Assembly: GCF_016864195.1 (NCBI RefSeq)
Contig: NZ_CP045202.1
Span: forward strand, 806,001 to 870,000
Source: Dechloromonas sp. TW-R-39-2
GTDB taxonomy: Bacteria > Pseudomonadota > Gammaproteobacteria > Burkholderiales > Rhodocyclaceae
Direction: 5' to 3'
Length of the DNA stretch: 64,000 nucleotides
The position numbers were made by a program, and so were the translations under genes. Every line of letters begins with the position of its first letter. The first letter of the stretch is position 1. This document shows, one piece after another, positions 37,719-46,581 of the stretch. The notes under the pieces were generated by a model. It had not been told where the DNA came from. It did not search any database and saw nothing but the letters and a program-made list of their open reading frames with translations.

Positions 37719-37971
37719 GCGTCTACGGTGCGGTCGACCGCAGAAAATGTGGACGCAAAAAACACTGCGAAGATGGCAGTGGCTGGAGTTTGTTAAACTA
37801 TTCGAGCTTTGGGAGAAAAAAACGGTAGGGGGTACCCAGTGCAGGATCGGGCCACCCCCTGAGTCGCGGCTTGAGCCACGGACTCCGAAGACCATAAAAG
37901 GAGAACAGCCCGAGTAGAATACGGCGGCAGGCTTACAAAAATCTTACGCAGGCACAGCTTACATATCCTAA
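37719..37971 (+). other. Spacer with structured segment and regulator binding repeats
   Basis: No convincing protein gene lies here. It holds a 14-bp palindrome TGCGGTCGACCGCA (37729-37742), a hairpin AGGGGGT/ACCCCCT (37827-37833, 37854-37860), directly followed by a second imperfect hairpin GAGTC...GACTC (37861-37885), and CTTAC repeats at 37932, 37943 and 37958. The two adjacent hairpins could be part of a 5' leader or a small RNA; I do not recognise a known RNA family. Confidence 0.4.
37932..37962 (+). promoter_or_regulatory. CTTAC repeats before the TctD-like regulator (probable autoregulatory site)
   Basis: CTTAC at 37932-37936, 37943-37947 and 37958-37962; the first two are separated by 6 bases, matching the spacing before the DUF485-actP operon. 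The last copy is 9 bases from the start codon. Confidence 0.5.
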
Positions 37972-38643
37972 ATGCGCATTCTTATTGCTGAAGACGATGC
38001 CATCATTGCCGATGGCCTGGCCCGTTCCCTCCGACAGGGTGGTTATGCGGTCGATTGGGCAGCCAATGGTCTTGAGGCCGATACGGCCCTGATGACGGTT
38101 TCCTACGATCTGCTGATTCTTGATTTGGGTCTTCCGAAGTTGCCAGGTCTGGATGTTCTGAAACGCTTGCGGACGCGCAGTTCGCAGGTTCCCGTCCTGA
38201 TTCTGACAGCGCTTGACGGGACAGGCGACCGTGTCAAGGGGCTGGATCTCGGGGCTGACGATTACATGGTCAAGCCGTTTGAACTGGCTGAACTTGAGGC
38301 CCGTGTCCGTGCCTTGACCCGGCGTTCGGCCGGGACTACGCCGGTGATTCAATGTGGTAGCCTGAGCTACGACCAAGTCGGCAGGGTTGCGCAAATACAA
38401 GGGCAGACGCTGGACCTTTCGGCGCGTGAGATCGGTTTGCTTGAGGTGCTGCTGACGCGAATGGGGCGGCTGGTCAGCAAGGACCAGCTGGTCGATCATC
38501 TTTGTGGCTGGGGAGAAGAGGTCAGCCATAACGCCATCGAGGTTTATGTGCACCGCTTGCGCAAGAAACTGGAATCCGGCGGCGTCAAGATAGCGACAGT
38601 GCGTGGCCTGGGTTACTGTCTGGAGCGGCCGCCCAGTGAGTAA
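37972..38643 (+). CDS. OmpR-family response regulator, TctD/QseB-like
   Basis: DNA-binding response regulator of 223 residues. The receiver has AEDDAIIADGLARSL, a phospho-Asp in LLILDLGLPKLPG (about 51) and the Lys in MVKPFELAEL. The winged helix ends with EVYVHRLRKKLE and VRGLGYCLE. The TctD/QseB branch typically responds to carboxylate or similar signals through a TctE-like kinase, here encoded with an 8-base overlap. CTTAC repeats just upstream suggest autoregulation. Its proximity to actP suggests control of acetate uptake (inference). Confidence 0.93.
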   Translation: MRILIAEDDAIIADGLARSLRQGGYAVDWAANGLEADTALMTVSYDLLILDLGLPKLPGLDVLKRLRTRSSQVPVLILTALDGTGDRVKGLDLGADDYMVKPFELAELEARVRALTRRSAGTTPVIQCGSLSYDQVGRVAQIQGQTLDLSAREIGLLEVLLTRMGRLVSKDQLVDHLCGWGEEVSHNAIEVYVHRLRKKLESGGVKIATVRGLGYCLERPPSE

Positions 38644-40123
38644 TCCGCTGCAGGGGGGGGATACCGAGCGCTCACTCTTCGGTGAAATTCTCGACTGGAT
38701 GTTGGCGCCCCTGCTGTTTGTCTGGCCGCTCAGTATTGCTTTTACCCACTATTTTGCCAACAACGTTGCCAACTACCCCTACGATCAGGCGCTGCGCGAG
38801 CATGTTGCCGCGATCACGCGCCAAGTCAAACTGGTTGGCGGCAAGCCGGTTCTGAATTTGCCTGCCTCGGCGCGTGCCTTGTTGCGTGCCGATGAAACCG
38901 ACAATGTCTATTTTCATGTCGTCACCCAGGATGGCAAACTGCTGGCGGGCGACAAGGAGTTGCCCATGCCCCCCTCGTCTGGTGACGAGGCACCTCTGGC
39001 CGGGGAAATCTATCTGCGAGATACCGAATTCAACGGCCAGGATCTGCGTATTGCCTATACCTATCTGGCTGAACCGCAGATGTCCCGTGAGCGCTGGATT
39101 GTCGTCGAGGTGGCTGAAACGACGGAAAAGCGCACGCAATTGGCCAACAAGATCGTCGCCAGCGTCATTCTTCCGCAATTCATCATCATTCCGCTTGCCG
39201 TGATGCTCGTCTGGTTTGGTCTCTCGCGCGGCTTGCGTCCGCTGACGCGCCTGCGCCAGACCATCGAGACACGCGACCCCGGCGACCTGTCGCCAATTGC
39301 CACGCGCCGCGTTCCCGAAGAACTGGAGCCGCTGGTCGAGGCATTCAACGAAATGCTCGAGCGCATGAAGAAGAATGTCGAAGCACAGCAGCGCTTTGTC
39401 GCCGATGCAGCCCATCAAATGCGTACCCCGCTGACCGGGCTGAAAACGCAAGCCCAGTTTGCCATCCGCGAAACCGACCCTGATGCCTTGCGGCACGCAC
39501 TGCGTCAAATTGCTTCGGGTGTTGACCGGGCCGGGCGCCTGGTCAACCAGCTACTGACGCTGGCAAGAACAGAGGGCGGCGAGGTGGCGCAGCAGCAGCA
39601 CGAAGTGCTCGACCTGTCCCAACTGGTCCGCGACACCGTCGAGGACTGGGTGATGATTGCCATCGACAAGGGGATCGATCTCGGGTTCGAGGCAGAAAAA
39701 GGAGCGATGATTACCGGAAATGCGTTCCTGCTGCGCGAGCTGGCCAAAAACCTGATCGATAATGCCCTGCGCTATACCCCCAGTGGCGGGCATGTAACCT
39801 GTCGCGTGCTGCATGATCAGCAGCATGTTGTTTTTGAGGTTGATGATGACGGCGTCGGGATCAGCGAGGAGCAATCCGAACTGGTCTTTGAGCGTTTTTA
39901 CCGCGTCGATGATGCGGCGAGTGAAGGCAGCGGCCTGGGGCTGGCGATTGTCCAGGAGATCGCCGTGCAGCATGATTCGAGCGCTACTTTGAAGCCCAAT
40001 CCGCAAGGGCGGGGAGCGTTGGCTCGGGTCGTGTTCGTCGCCTGGCACCCACCACCGCCGCCACCGCCTACACCGGATGATTTCTCGGAGTTGTATCGCC
40101 AGTCGCCGCCGATTGGCTCGTGA
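38636..40123 (+). CDS. Sensor histidine kinase, TctE-like
   Basis: Inner-membrane kinase of 495 residues from the GTG at 38636, which overlaps the regulator stop; an in-frame ATG at 38603 would overlap more. TM1 is at about 20-40. The periplasmic domain (about 45-165: RQVKLVGGKPVLNLPASARA, YFHVVTQDGKLLAGD) resembles the 2CSK_N sensor of TctE. TM2 is at about 178-200, then HAMP. The HisKA box is DAAHQMRTPLTGLK and the ATPase boxes are DDDGVGISEE and GSGLGLAIV. It ends with a Pro-rich tail (HPPPPPPPTPDD). Confidence 0.92.
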   Translation: MSNPLQGGDTERSLFGEILDWMLAPLLFVWPLSIAFTHYFANNVANYPYDQALREHVAAITRQVKLVGGKPVLNLPASARALLRADETDNVYFHVVTQDGKLLAGDKELPMPPSSGDEAPLAGEIYLRDTEFNGQDLRIAYTYLAEPQMSRERWIVVEVAETTEKRTQLANKIVASVILPQFIIIPLAVMLVWFGLSRGLRPLTRLRQTIETRDPGDLSPIATRRVPEELEPLVEAFNEMLERMKKNVEAQQRFVADAAHQMRTPLTGLKTQAQFAIRETDPDALRHALRQIASGVDRAGRLVNQLLTLARTEGGEVAQQQHEVLDLSQLVRDTVEDWVMIAIDKGIDLGFEAEKGAMITGNAFLLRELAKNLIDNALRYTPSGGHVTCRVLHDQQHVVFEVDDDGVGISEEQSELVFERFYRVDDAASEGSGLGLAIVQEIAVQHDSSATLKPNPQGRGALARVVFVAWHPPPPPPPTPDDFSELYRQSPPIGS

Positions 40124-40169
40124 TCGAGGATCAATCCCGCGGTGGACTGCAGAAAAATGCACAATCCTG

Positions 40170-40198
40170 TTGCGCGGCCTCCGGCACCTCGCTATAAT
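40170..40198 (+). promoter_or_regulatory. Promoter of tRNA-Phe
   Basis: TTGCGC (40170-40175) and a perfect TATAAT (40193-40198) with a 17-base spacer, 13 bases before the tRNA 5' end. Confidence 0.85.
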
Positions 40199-40211
40199 TC
40201 GGCCTCGTTTT

Positions 40212-40287
40212 GGCCAATTAGCTCAGTTGGTAGAGCAGCGGATTGAAAATCCGCGTGTCCGTGGTTCGATTCCGCGATTGGCCACCA
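40212..40287 (+). tRNA. tRNA-Phe (GAA)
   Basis: A 76-base tRNA with encoded CCA. The acceptor stem GGCCAAT pairs with ATTGGCC (40277-40283), the D arm is GCTCAGTTGGTAGAGC, the anticodon loop TTGAAAA gives anticodon GAA, and the T loop is GGTTCGATTCC-like. The discriminator base is A. It is flanked by a strong promoter and an intrinsic terminator, so it is a single-gene unit. Confidence 0.97.
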
Positions 40288-40312
40288 GAACATCTCCTTG
40301 CAAGCCAAGGAA

Positions 40313-40342
40313 AAAACGCCAACCCTAACCGGTTGGCGTTTT
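40313..40342 (+). terminator. Intrinsic terminator after tRNA-Phe
   Basis: AAAACGCCAACC (40313-40324) pairs with GGTTGGCGTTTT (40331-40342) across a 6-base loop. Confidence 0.85.
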
Positions 40343-40473
40343 GCTTTGTAGAATGCGTTTGGGCACTTTTTCTGCATCGACTGTTCGGTCATCTTCTCAA
40401 GGGACCGATGCCAAACAAGCGGGAGATCAGTTTTGATCCAGCATTGTCGTGTACCACTGTTTTGGAGTGTCGA

Positions 40474-40731
40474 ATGACCCGCTCGACTCGCGCGGCGGCC
40501 GCTGTTGCCCGCCTTAATCGTCGGACCGATGGGCCTCTTTATCAAATGGTCGTGACCGGAGGCGGGCTGTTCAAATTGCGTGAGCAAATTGCAGGCGAGA
40601 TCCGAGAGCTTGGTGAAGCGATGACGCAGGACGATTTTGTCCGCTTTGTTGATGCCTTGGGCCCGCAAGTCGTGCGCCGTGTCTCGAAGAACGACGAAGC
40701 CTTTGCCCGGCAATTGGTCAGGAAACCGTAG
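40474..40731 (+). CDS. Hypothetical 85-residue protein
   Basis: Not recognised. The ATG at 40474 has a TGGAGTG ribosome-binding site; the frame is open upstream through the tRNA terminator, and an alternative ATG is at 40408. The product is basic at the N-terminus (TRSTRAAAAVARLNRRT), then mixed alpha, with GGGLFKLREQIAGEIREL and ALGPQVVRRVSKNDEAFAR. There are no Cys, membrane segments or signal peptide. Codon composition fits the genome. It sits alone between tRNA-Phe and the CBS-domain gene. Confidence 0.5.
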   Translation: MTRSTRAAAAVARLNRRTDGPLYQMVVTGGGLFKLREQIAGEIRELGEAMTQDDFVRFVDALGPQVVRRVSKNDEAFARQLVRKP

Positions 40732-40825
40732 TTTCCTTGATCCGGTGCCGTGCACGCTGACCATCCATTTCCTTAGGCCGGGAATTCAAGGGGTTTTGCT
40801 TTTCTCGGGCACGTAACGATTGCAT

Positions 40826-40843
40826 CTAGGGGTTTTCCCCTAG
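40826..40843. repeat. Hairpin/palindrome upstream of the CBS-domain gene
   Basis: CTAGGGG-TTTT-CCCCTAG is a perfect 7-bp inverted repeat flanked on both sides by ATTGCA. There is no T-run after it, so it is more likely an operator or leader hairpin than a terminator. Confidence 0.4.
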
Positions 40844-40963
40844 GGCTATTGCAAATATCTCGTATTCTCACAATACTTGACTACGGGAAAGCGGCTTGAG
40901 AAGAGACAAAAACACGTTTTCCCCGTGCTGTTTCAGACTGAAAACCCCTAAGGAGGAAAAGGT

Positions 40964-41548
40964 ATGACTCTTGCTGCCAAAGTGCGTACGCACAAGCTTT
41001 CCCAGAATGCCTCGCTCTGTCTTTCCGGTTACAACCAGATCGGTGCCGATTCGCCGGCCATTGAGGCGATGACCGACTTTTCGCGTGTCCACACGGTGAC
41101 GATCGGTGCGGCGGCGCTGCTGGCCGAAGCCAATGCAACGATGATTTCGCGTGGCGTCCGTTTGCTGATGGTCACGGCATCCGATGGCGAAGTTGAAGGT
41201 CTGATTACGGCGCGTGATACGTTGGGTGAGCGTCCTATGCAGATCGCCCAGGGACGTGGCGTCAAGCCGGCTGAGCTGGCGGTGCGCGACCTGATGTGCC
41301 CGGTCGGCAATATCGATACCCTGTATCTCAATGAAGTCATGCATGCCCGCGTGATTGATATCCTCGAAGCGCTCAAGAACAAAGGGCGTCAGCACATCCT
41401 GGTTGAGGACATCGATCCGGTCACGGGCTTGCCGCGTGTTCGCGGTATTTTCTCGGCCACACAGATCGGTCGTCTGCTCGGTGTGCCGGTGCTCGGTTTC
41501 GATCTGCCCCAGACCTTTGCCGAGATCGAGGCCGCGCTGGCCAACTGA
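40964..41548 (+). CDS. CBS-domain protein
   Basis: Cytoplasmic protein of 194 residues with a CBS pair: the first about 40-90 (VTIGAAALLAEANATMISRGVRLLMV), the second about 108-185 (VRDLMCPVGNIDTLYLNEV to GIFSATQIGRLLG). CBS pairs bind adenine nucleotides and often sense energy state. It has no catalytic partner domain. An AAGGAGGA site precedes the ATG at 40964. The sigma54 activator gene starts 1 base after its stop, so the CBS protein could modulate that activator; this is inference. Confidence 0.85.
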   Translation: MTLAAKVRTHKLSQNASLCLSGYNQIGADSPAIEAMTDFSRVHTVTIGAAALLAEANATMISRGVRLLMVTASDGEVEGLITARDTLGERPMQIAQGRGVKPAELAVRDLMCPVGNIDTLYLNEVMHARVIDILEALKNKGRQHILVEDIDPVTGLPRVRGIFSATQIGRLLGVPVLGFDLPQTFAEIEAALAN

Positions 41549-41549
41549 G

Positions 41550-42986
41550 ATGTCGCTGCGCGTAGTGCCGATGACGCGGGACGACGCAGCCAGCGGGCCA
41601 CGCGAAGACCTGCGTGAATTGGCGACGCGTGCGCTGTCCACTTACTTTGTCGACCTCTGTCAGGGGGCCGTCATTGTTGATGCGGATGCACGCGTTGTCT
41701 GGATGAACGGGCAATATCCGGATCGTCTGGGCATTGCCGATCCGGCAACCGTCATCGGCCAGCCGATCGAAACGATCATTCCCAACAGCCTGCTGCGTGA
41801 GGTTGTTGAAAGCGGTCGGCCGATCATGCTCGACATCATGGATTTCGCCGATGAGTCCTTTGTCGTCAGCCGCCTTCCGCTGCGCGACAAAAACGGGGTC
41901 GTGATTGGCGCTGTCGGCTTCATGCTCTACGACGATCCGCGCCATCTGGCGCCGGTCGTTTCCCGCTACCAGCGTTTGCGTACGGATCTCGCCGATACTC
42001 AGCGCAAACTGGCCGATGCCCGACGCACCCGCTACAGTTTTTCCTGTTTCATCGGCGCCGGCAAAGCCTGCATGGCCGTCAAGCAACTGGCTCGCCGGGC
42101 GGCACGGACTACGGCGTCAGTGCTGGTGCTCGGTGAAACCGGGACCGGCAAGGAGTTGCTGGCCCAGGCGATGCATGCCGCCGGGCCAAGGGCGCATCAG
42201 CCCTTTGTTGCGGTCAACATTGCCGCCGTGCCCGAAACGCTGCTTGAGGCCGAGTTTTTCGGCGTCGCGCCAGGTGCCTATACCGGGGCCGATAAACATG
42301 GGCGCGACGGCAAGTTCAAGCTGGCCGATGGCGGCACGCTTTTTCTCGATGAAATCGGCGACATGTCTCTGGCGTTGCAGGCCAAGCTGCTGCGCACCTT
42401 GCAGGAAGGCGAAGTCGAGCCGGTCGGCTCGAATCGTCTGATTCCGGTCGATGTACGGATCATTGCTGCGACCAGCCGCGATCTTGAGCAGATGGTTGCC
42501 GAAGGACGTTTTCGTGCCGATCTGTATTACCGGCTTAATGTCATTACCCTGAAAACACCGCCGCTGCGGCTGCGTTTCGAAGACATGCCGCTGCTCGCCG
42601 ATTTCCTGATCGATCACATTTGTCGCGAACAAGGCGAGCCGGTACGCAGTATTTCGACCGCCGGGCTCGCCCGGTTGACGCAGCATGCCTGGCCCGGCAA
42701 TGTCCGCGAACTGGCCAACGTGCTTGAGCGCGCCTTGCTGATGTCCGACGGCGATTGCCTGGAGGTGGAAGATCTCGATGCCGTGATGCCGCCGGCCGTT
42801 CAGCAGGCGGTGGCTGGTAGTCTCGATATCGCCGAAGCGATTGCCCAGGCCAAGCGCGACGCGATCGGCAACGCCTTGCGCGCAGCGGGGGGGAACAAGG
42901 CGCAGGCCGCCCGTCTGCTCGGCATTTCGCGCGCCGCCTTGTACGAAAAAATCGCTGTACTGGGCGTTGATGCAGCGTCGCTTTGA
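41550..42986 (+). CDS. Sigma54-dependent transcriptional activator with PAS domain
   Basis: Enhancer-binding protein of 478 residues. The N-terminal PAS-type sensor (about 30-145: [25 protein letters not shown]) replaces a receiver domain. The AAA+ domain has Walker A GETGTGKE (195-202), the sigma54 loop GAYTGA (242-247, Tyr replacing the usual Phe), Walker [12 protein letters not shown] and the R-finger region. A Fis-like helix-turn-helix ends the protein ([20 protein letters not shown]). The ATG at 41550 is used. It is co-transcribed with the CBS gene and followed by a sigma54-type promoter for the permease, its likely target. Confidence 0.93.
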   Translation: MSLRVVPMTRDDAASGPREDLRELATRALSTYFVDLCQGAVIVDADARVVWMNGQYPDRLGIADPATVIGQPIETIIPNSLLREVVESGRPIMLDIMDFADESFVVSRLPLRDKNGVVIGAVGFMLYDDPRHLAPVVSRYQRLRTDLADTQRKLADARRTRYSFSCFIGAGKACMAVKQLARRAARTTASVLVLGETGTGKELLAQAMHAAGPRAHQPFVAVNIAAVPETLLEAEFFGVAPGAYTGADKHGRDGKFKLADGGTLFLDEIGDMSLALQAKLLRTLQEGEVEPVGSNRLIPVDVRIIAATSRDLEQMVAEGRFRADLYYRLNVITLKTPPLRLRFEDMPLLADFLIDHICREQGEPVRSISTAGLARLTQHAWPGNVRELANVLERALLMSDGDCLEVEDLDAVMPPAVQQAVAGSLDIAEAIAQAKRDAIGNALRAAGGNKAQAARLLGISRAALYEKIAVLGVDAASL

Positions 42987-42997
42987 TGTGTCTGCCG

Positions 42998-43017
42998 GGC
43001 TGGACAGTGTGTCAGCC
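42998..43017. promoter_or_regulatory. Candidate upstream activator site
   Basis: GGCTGGACA-GTG-TGTCAGCC is an imperfect inverted repeat about 80 bases upstream of the sigma54-type promoter, the usual distance for enhancer-binding-protein sites. It is flanked by a wider GTCTGC/GCAGAC repeat (42990-43026). Confidence 0.35.
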
Positions 43018-43093
43018 AGTGCAGACGGAATGTCTCCTGCGGTCGACCGCTGATTTTTGCATTTTCTCATTGGTTTCAATGGCTTGTTCTCCA

Positions 43094-43108
43094 TGGCACG
43101 AGGCGTGC
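43094..43108 (+). promoter_or_regulatory. Sigma54-type (-24/-12) promoter of the GntP-type permease gene
   Basis: TGGCACG-AGGC-GTGC has the invariant GG and GC dinucleotides exactly 10 bases apart and a full TGGCACG -24 element. The only departure from consensus is G for T at the start of the -12 element. It lies about 40 bases before the permease ATG and directly after a sigma54 activator gene. Confidence 0.75.
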
Positions 43109-43146
43109 GATAGCCTTCGGGCAAATCTAATTCTTAGGAGACAACA

Positions 43147-44544
43147 ATGGACTTTTTGATTGTGCTGGCGTCGCTGGCATTCTTGATGTTTGTCGCTTAT
43201 CGCGGCTACAGCGTCATTCTCTTTGCACCGATTGCCGCACTCGGCGCCGTGCTTTTCGTCGATCCAACAATGGTCGCCCCGATGTTCACCGGCTTGTTCA
43301 TGGACAAGATGGTCGGCTTCGTGAAGAACTTCTTCCCGGTCTTCCTGCTGGGCGCCGTTTTCGGCAAGGTGATCGAACTGTCCGGTTTCTCCAAGGCCAT
43401 TGTCGCCTCGGTGATCAAGATGATTGGGCGCGAACGCGCCATGCTCTCCATCGTCATCGTCTGTGCGCTGCTGACCTATGGCGGTGTATCGCTCTTCGTG
43501 GTGGTTTTCGCGGTCTACCCGTTTGCCGCCGAAATGTTCCGCCAGGGCGGCATCCCGAAGCGCCTGATTCCCGGCACCATCGCGCTCGGCGCCTTTACCT
43601 TCACGATGGATTCGCTGCCCGGTACGCCGCAGATCCAGAACATCATCCCGACGACTTTTTTCAAGACTGACATTTATGCCGCACCTTGGTTGGGTCTGAT
43701 CGGTGGCATCTTCATCCTCGTCTGCGGCCTTTCCTACCTTGAATGGTGCCGTCGCAAGGCCATCGCTGCCGGTGAAGGTTATGGCGAAGGCCACAGCAAC
43801 GAACCGGAAGCCTTCGAGCATGAAAAGCTGGCCCACCCGATGATTGCCATCCTGCCGCTGATCATGGTCGGTGTGATGAACAAGGTGTTTACCAACCTGA
43901 TTCCGGCGCTTTACGGCGACAAGGTTTCGTTCATTCCGGCGGTGATCGGCAAGGCCGCACCGGTTGTCCAGCAGACCAAGGCCATCGCTGCCATCTGGGC
44001 GGTTGAAGGTGCGCTGCTGGTCGGTATTGCGACGGTTTTCATCTTTGCCTGGAAGACGGTTTTCGCCAAGTTTGCCGAAGGCAGCAAGGGCGCTATCGGC
44101 GGTGCGCTGCTGGCGACGATGAATACGGCTTCCGAATACGGCTTTGGTGCCGTGATCGCAGCCTTGCCGGGTTTCCTGGTGGTCGCCAATGCGCTGAGTT
44201 CGATTCCGAATCCGCTGATCAACGAAGCGATTACCGTCACGGCTCTGGCTGGTATCACCGGTTCGGCTTCCGGCGGCATGGGCATTGCGCTGGCTGCCAT
44301 GGCTGAAACCTTCATCGCCAATGCCAATGCGGCCGGTATTCCGCTTGAAGTCTTCCACCGCGTTGCTTCGATGGCCTCGGGCGGCATGGATACGCTGCCG
44401 CACAACGGCGCCGTCATCACCTTGCTGGCGGTGACCGGTCTGACCCATCGTCAGGCGTACAAGGATATTTTCGCCATCACCTGCATCAAGACGCTGGCTG
44501 TCTTTGTCGTCATCGCGGTGTTCTACGCGACCGGCATTGTCTGA
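43147..44544 (+). CDS. GntP-family carboxylate:H+ symporter
   Basis: Inner-membrane permease of 465 residues with 12 or more helices, of the GntP/gluconate-type family, some members of which carry short hydroxy- or keto-acids such as 3-hydroxybutyrate. Typical segments are KNFFPVFLLGAVFGKVIELSG, YGGVSLFVVVFAVYPFA, DSLPGTPQIQN and SGGMDTLPHNGAV. The ATG at 43147 has a TAGGAGA site. It is followed 33 bases later by a CoA-transferase gene. A sigma54-type promoter and adjacent activator suggest substrate-induced expression. The exact substrate is unknown. Confidence 0.88.
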   Translation: MDFLIVLASLAFLMFVAYRGYSVILFAPIAALGAVLFVDPTMVAPMFTGLFMDKMVGFVKNFFPVFLLGAVFGKVIELSGFSKAIVASVIKMIGRERAMLSIVIVCALLTYGGVSLFVVVFAVYPFAAEMFRQGGIPKRLIPGTIALGAFTFTMDSLPGTPQIQNIIPTTFFKTDIYAAPWLGLIGGIFILVCGLSYLEWCRRKAIAAGEGYGEGHSNEPEAFEHEKLAHPMIAILPLIMVGVMNKVFTNLIPALYGDKVSFIPAVIGKAAPVVQQTKAIAAIWAVEGALLVGIATVFIFAWKTVFAKFAEGSKGAIGGALLATMNTASEYGFGAVIAALPGFLVVANALSSIPNPLINEAITVTALAGITGSASGGMGIALAAMAETFIANANAAGIPLEVFHRVASMASGGMDTLPHNGAVITLLAVTGLTHRQAYKDIFAITCIKTLAVFVVIAVFYATGIV

Positions 44545-44577
44545 GCCAGACCACAAAATAATAAACGGAGACTGACC

Positions 44578-46581
44578 ATGGCCCTTTCCCGTCACCCGAT
44601 AGCCGCTTCATTGCGTGCGTCCGATACCGGCAAGATCGTTTCTGCCCGTGATGCTGTCCGCCTGATCAAGGATGGCGACACACTGGCAACCGGCGGTTTC
44701 GTCGGCATCGGATTCCCGGAAAACATTGCCGTTGCGCTTGAACAGCGCTTTCTCGAAGGTGAGGAGGCCGATGTGCATGGCCTCGGCAGTCCGCGCAACC
44801 TGACGCTGGTTTATGCGGCCGGGCAGGGTGACGGCAAGGAGCGGGGCCTGAACCATCTCGGCCACGACGGTCTGGTCGGTCGGGTGATCGGTGGTCACTG
44901 GGGCCTGGTGCCCAAGTTGCAGCAACTGGCCGTGGCCAACCGGATCGAAGCCTACAACCTGCCGCAAGGCGTGATCTCGCACCTGTTTCGCGATATCGCC
45001 GCCGGCAAGCCGGGGACGATTACCCATGTCGGCCTCGGCACCTTTGTCGATCCGCGTTTTGGTGGCGGCAAACTGAACGAAAAAACGACGACAGATCTTG
45101 TTCGCCTGATGGCAATCGACGATCAGGAATACCTGTTCTACAAGGCATTTCCGATCAATGTCGGGATCATTCGCGGTACGACGGCCGATCCGGATGGCAA
45201 CATCACGATGGAAAAGGAGGCGCTGACGCTGGAGGCGCAAGCCATTGCGATGGCTGCACGCAACTCCGGCGGCATCGTCATTGTGCAGGTTGAACGCATT
45301 GCCGAGCGCGGTACGCTCAACCCGCGTCAGGTCAAGATTCCCGGCATTCTGGTCGACTGCGTGGTCGTTGCCGAGAAGCCGGAATACCACATGCAGACCT
45401 TCGTCGAGCAATACAGTCCGGCCTACGCCGGCGAGATCAAGGTACCGATGTCAGCCATCGCCGCGATGCCGATGAGCGAGCGCAAGATCATCGCGCGGCG
45501 TGCTGCGCTGGAACTCAAGGCCAACGCCATCGTCAATCTCGGCATCGGTATGCCGGAAGGCGTGGCCAACGTCGCCGCCGAGGAGCAGGTCATCGACCTG
45601 ATGACGCTGACTGCCGAACCCGGCGTCATCGGTGGTGTGCCGGCCGGCGGCCTGAGCTTCGGGGCGGCAACCAATGCCCAGGCGATCATCGATCAGCCCA
45701 GCCAGTTCGATTTCTACGACGGCGGCGGGTTGGATATTGCTTTCCTCGGTCTGGCCCAGGCCGACCGTCAGGGCAATCTCAATGTCTCCAAATTCGGTCC
45801 GCGCCTGGCCGGGGCGGGCGGTTTCATCAATATTTCGCAAAATGCCAAGACCGTCGTCTTCGTCGGCACTTTCACGGCCGGCAATCTCGATGTCGCGGTC
45901 AACGAGGGAAAACTGGCGATTCTTGAAGATGGCAAGGCGAAGAAGTTCGTCGAAGAGGTTGAACATCGCACCTTCAGTGGTCCGCAGGCAGCGAAATGGG
46001 GCAAGCGCGTGCTCTACATCACCGAACGCTGCGTTTTTCAGTTGCGGGCCGAAGGGCTGGAACTGATCGAAATTGCGCCGGGTGTCGACCTGCAGAAGGA
46101 CATTCTCGACAAGATGGATTTCATGCCGATCATCAACGGCCAGCCAGCCTTGATGGATGCACGGATTTTCAGCGACGAGCCGATGAACATCCGGCCCGAC
46201 ATGCTGGAAATTCCGATGGCCGAGCGGCTGTCCTACGATGCCGAGAAGAACCTGTTCTTCGTCAATTTTGCCGGCATGAGCGTGCGCAGCGAGGCTGACA
46301 TCGGGCGCATTCTCGATGCCGTCGAGGCGCAGCTTGCGCCGCTGGGCCACAAGGTCAACGCCATCGTGAATTACGACCGGTTTTCGATCGCCCCCGAGTT
46401 GGTCGATGACTACATCGGCATCGTCAAAGGCATCATGAGCCGGCATTACCACGACGTGACGCGCTATACCTCAAGCACCTTCATGCGCATGCAACTCGGC
46501 GAAGCACTCGAAAAGCAGCAGATCGAGCCGCATCTTTACGAAAGTGCCGACCAGGCCCAAGGGCATTTCGGCAGCGTTTGA
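44578..46581 (+). CDS. Family I CoA-transferase (fused alpha-beta) with C-terminal extension
   Basis: Transfers CoA between short acyl-CoAs and free acids, probably activating the acid imported by the preceding permease. The 667 residues contain the alpha half (about 15-285, with [17 protein letters not shown]) and the beta half (about 300-525) with catalytic Glu347 in TAEPGVIGG and [13 protein letters not shown]. This matches YdiF or propionate-CoA-transferase-like enzymes of about 520 residues. About 140 further residues follow (from [19 protein letters not shown] to the end), not needed in those enzymes. The stop is followed by 114 bases before the efflux operon. Confidence 0.9.
   Translation: MALSRHPIAASLRASDTGKIVSARDAVRLIKDGDTLATGGFVGIGFPENIAVALEQRFLEGEEADVHGLGSPRNLTLVYAAGQGDGKERGLNHLGHDGLVGRVIGGHWGLVPKLQQLAVANRIEAYNLPQGVISHLFRDIAAGKPGTITHVGLGTFVDPRFGGGKLNEKTTTDLVRLMAIDDQEYLFYKAFPINVGIIRGTTADPDGNITMEKEALTLEAQAIAMAARNSGGIVIVQVERIAERGTLNPRQVKIPGILVDCVVVAEKPEYHMQTFVEQYSPAYAGEIKVPMSAIAAMPMSERKIIARRAALELKANAIVNLGIGMPEGVANVAAEEQVIDLMTLTAEPGVIGGVPAGGLSFGAATNAQAIIDQPSQFDFYDGGGLDIAFLGLAQADRQGNLNVSKFGPRLAGAGGFINISQNAKTVVFVGTFTAGNLDVAVNEGKLAILEDGKAKKFVEEVEHRTFSGPQAAKWGKRVLYITERCVFQLRAEGLELIEIAPGVDLQKDILDKMDFMPIINGQPALMDARIFSDEPMNIRPDMLEIPMAERLSYDAEKNLFFVNFAGMSVRSEADIGRILDAVEAQLAPLGHKVNAIVNYDRFSIAPELVDDYIGIVKGIMSRHYHDVTRYTSSTFMRMQLGEALEKQQIEPHLYESADQAQGHFGSV

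Noticed and set aside
40809..40825. Second sigma54-type promoter (GGGCACG ... TTGC) upstream of the CBS gene
   Set aside because: The spacer between GG and GC is 12 bases, not 10.
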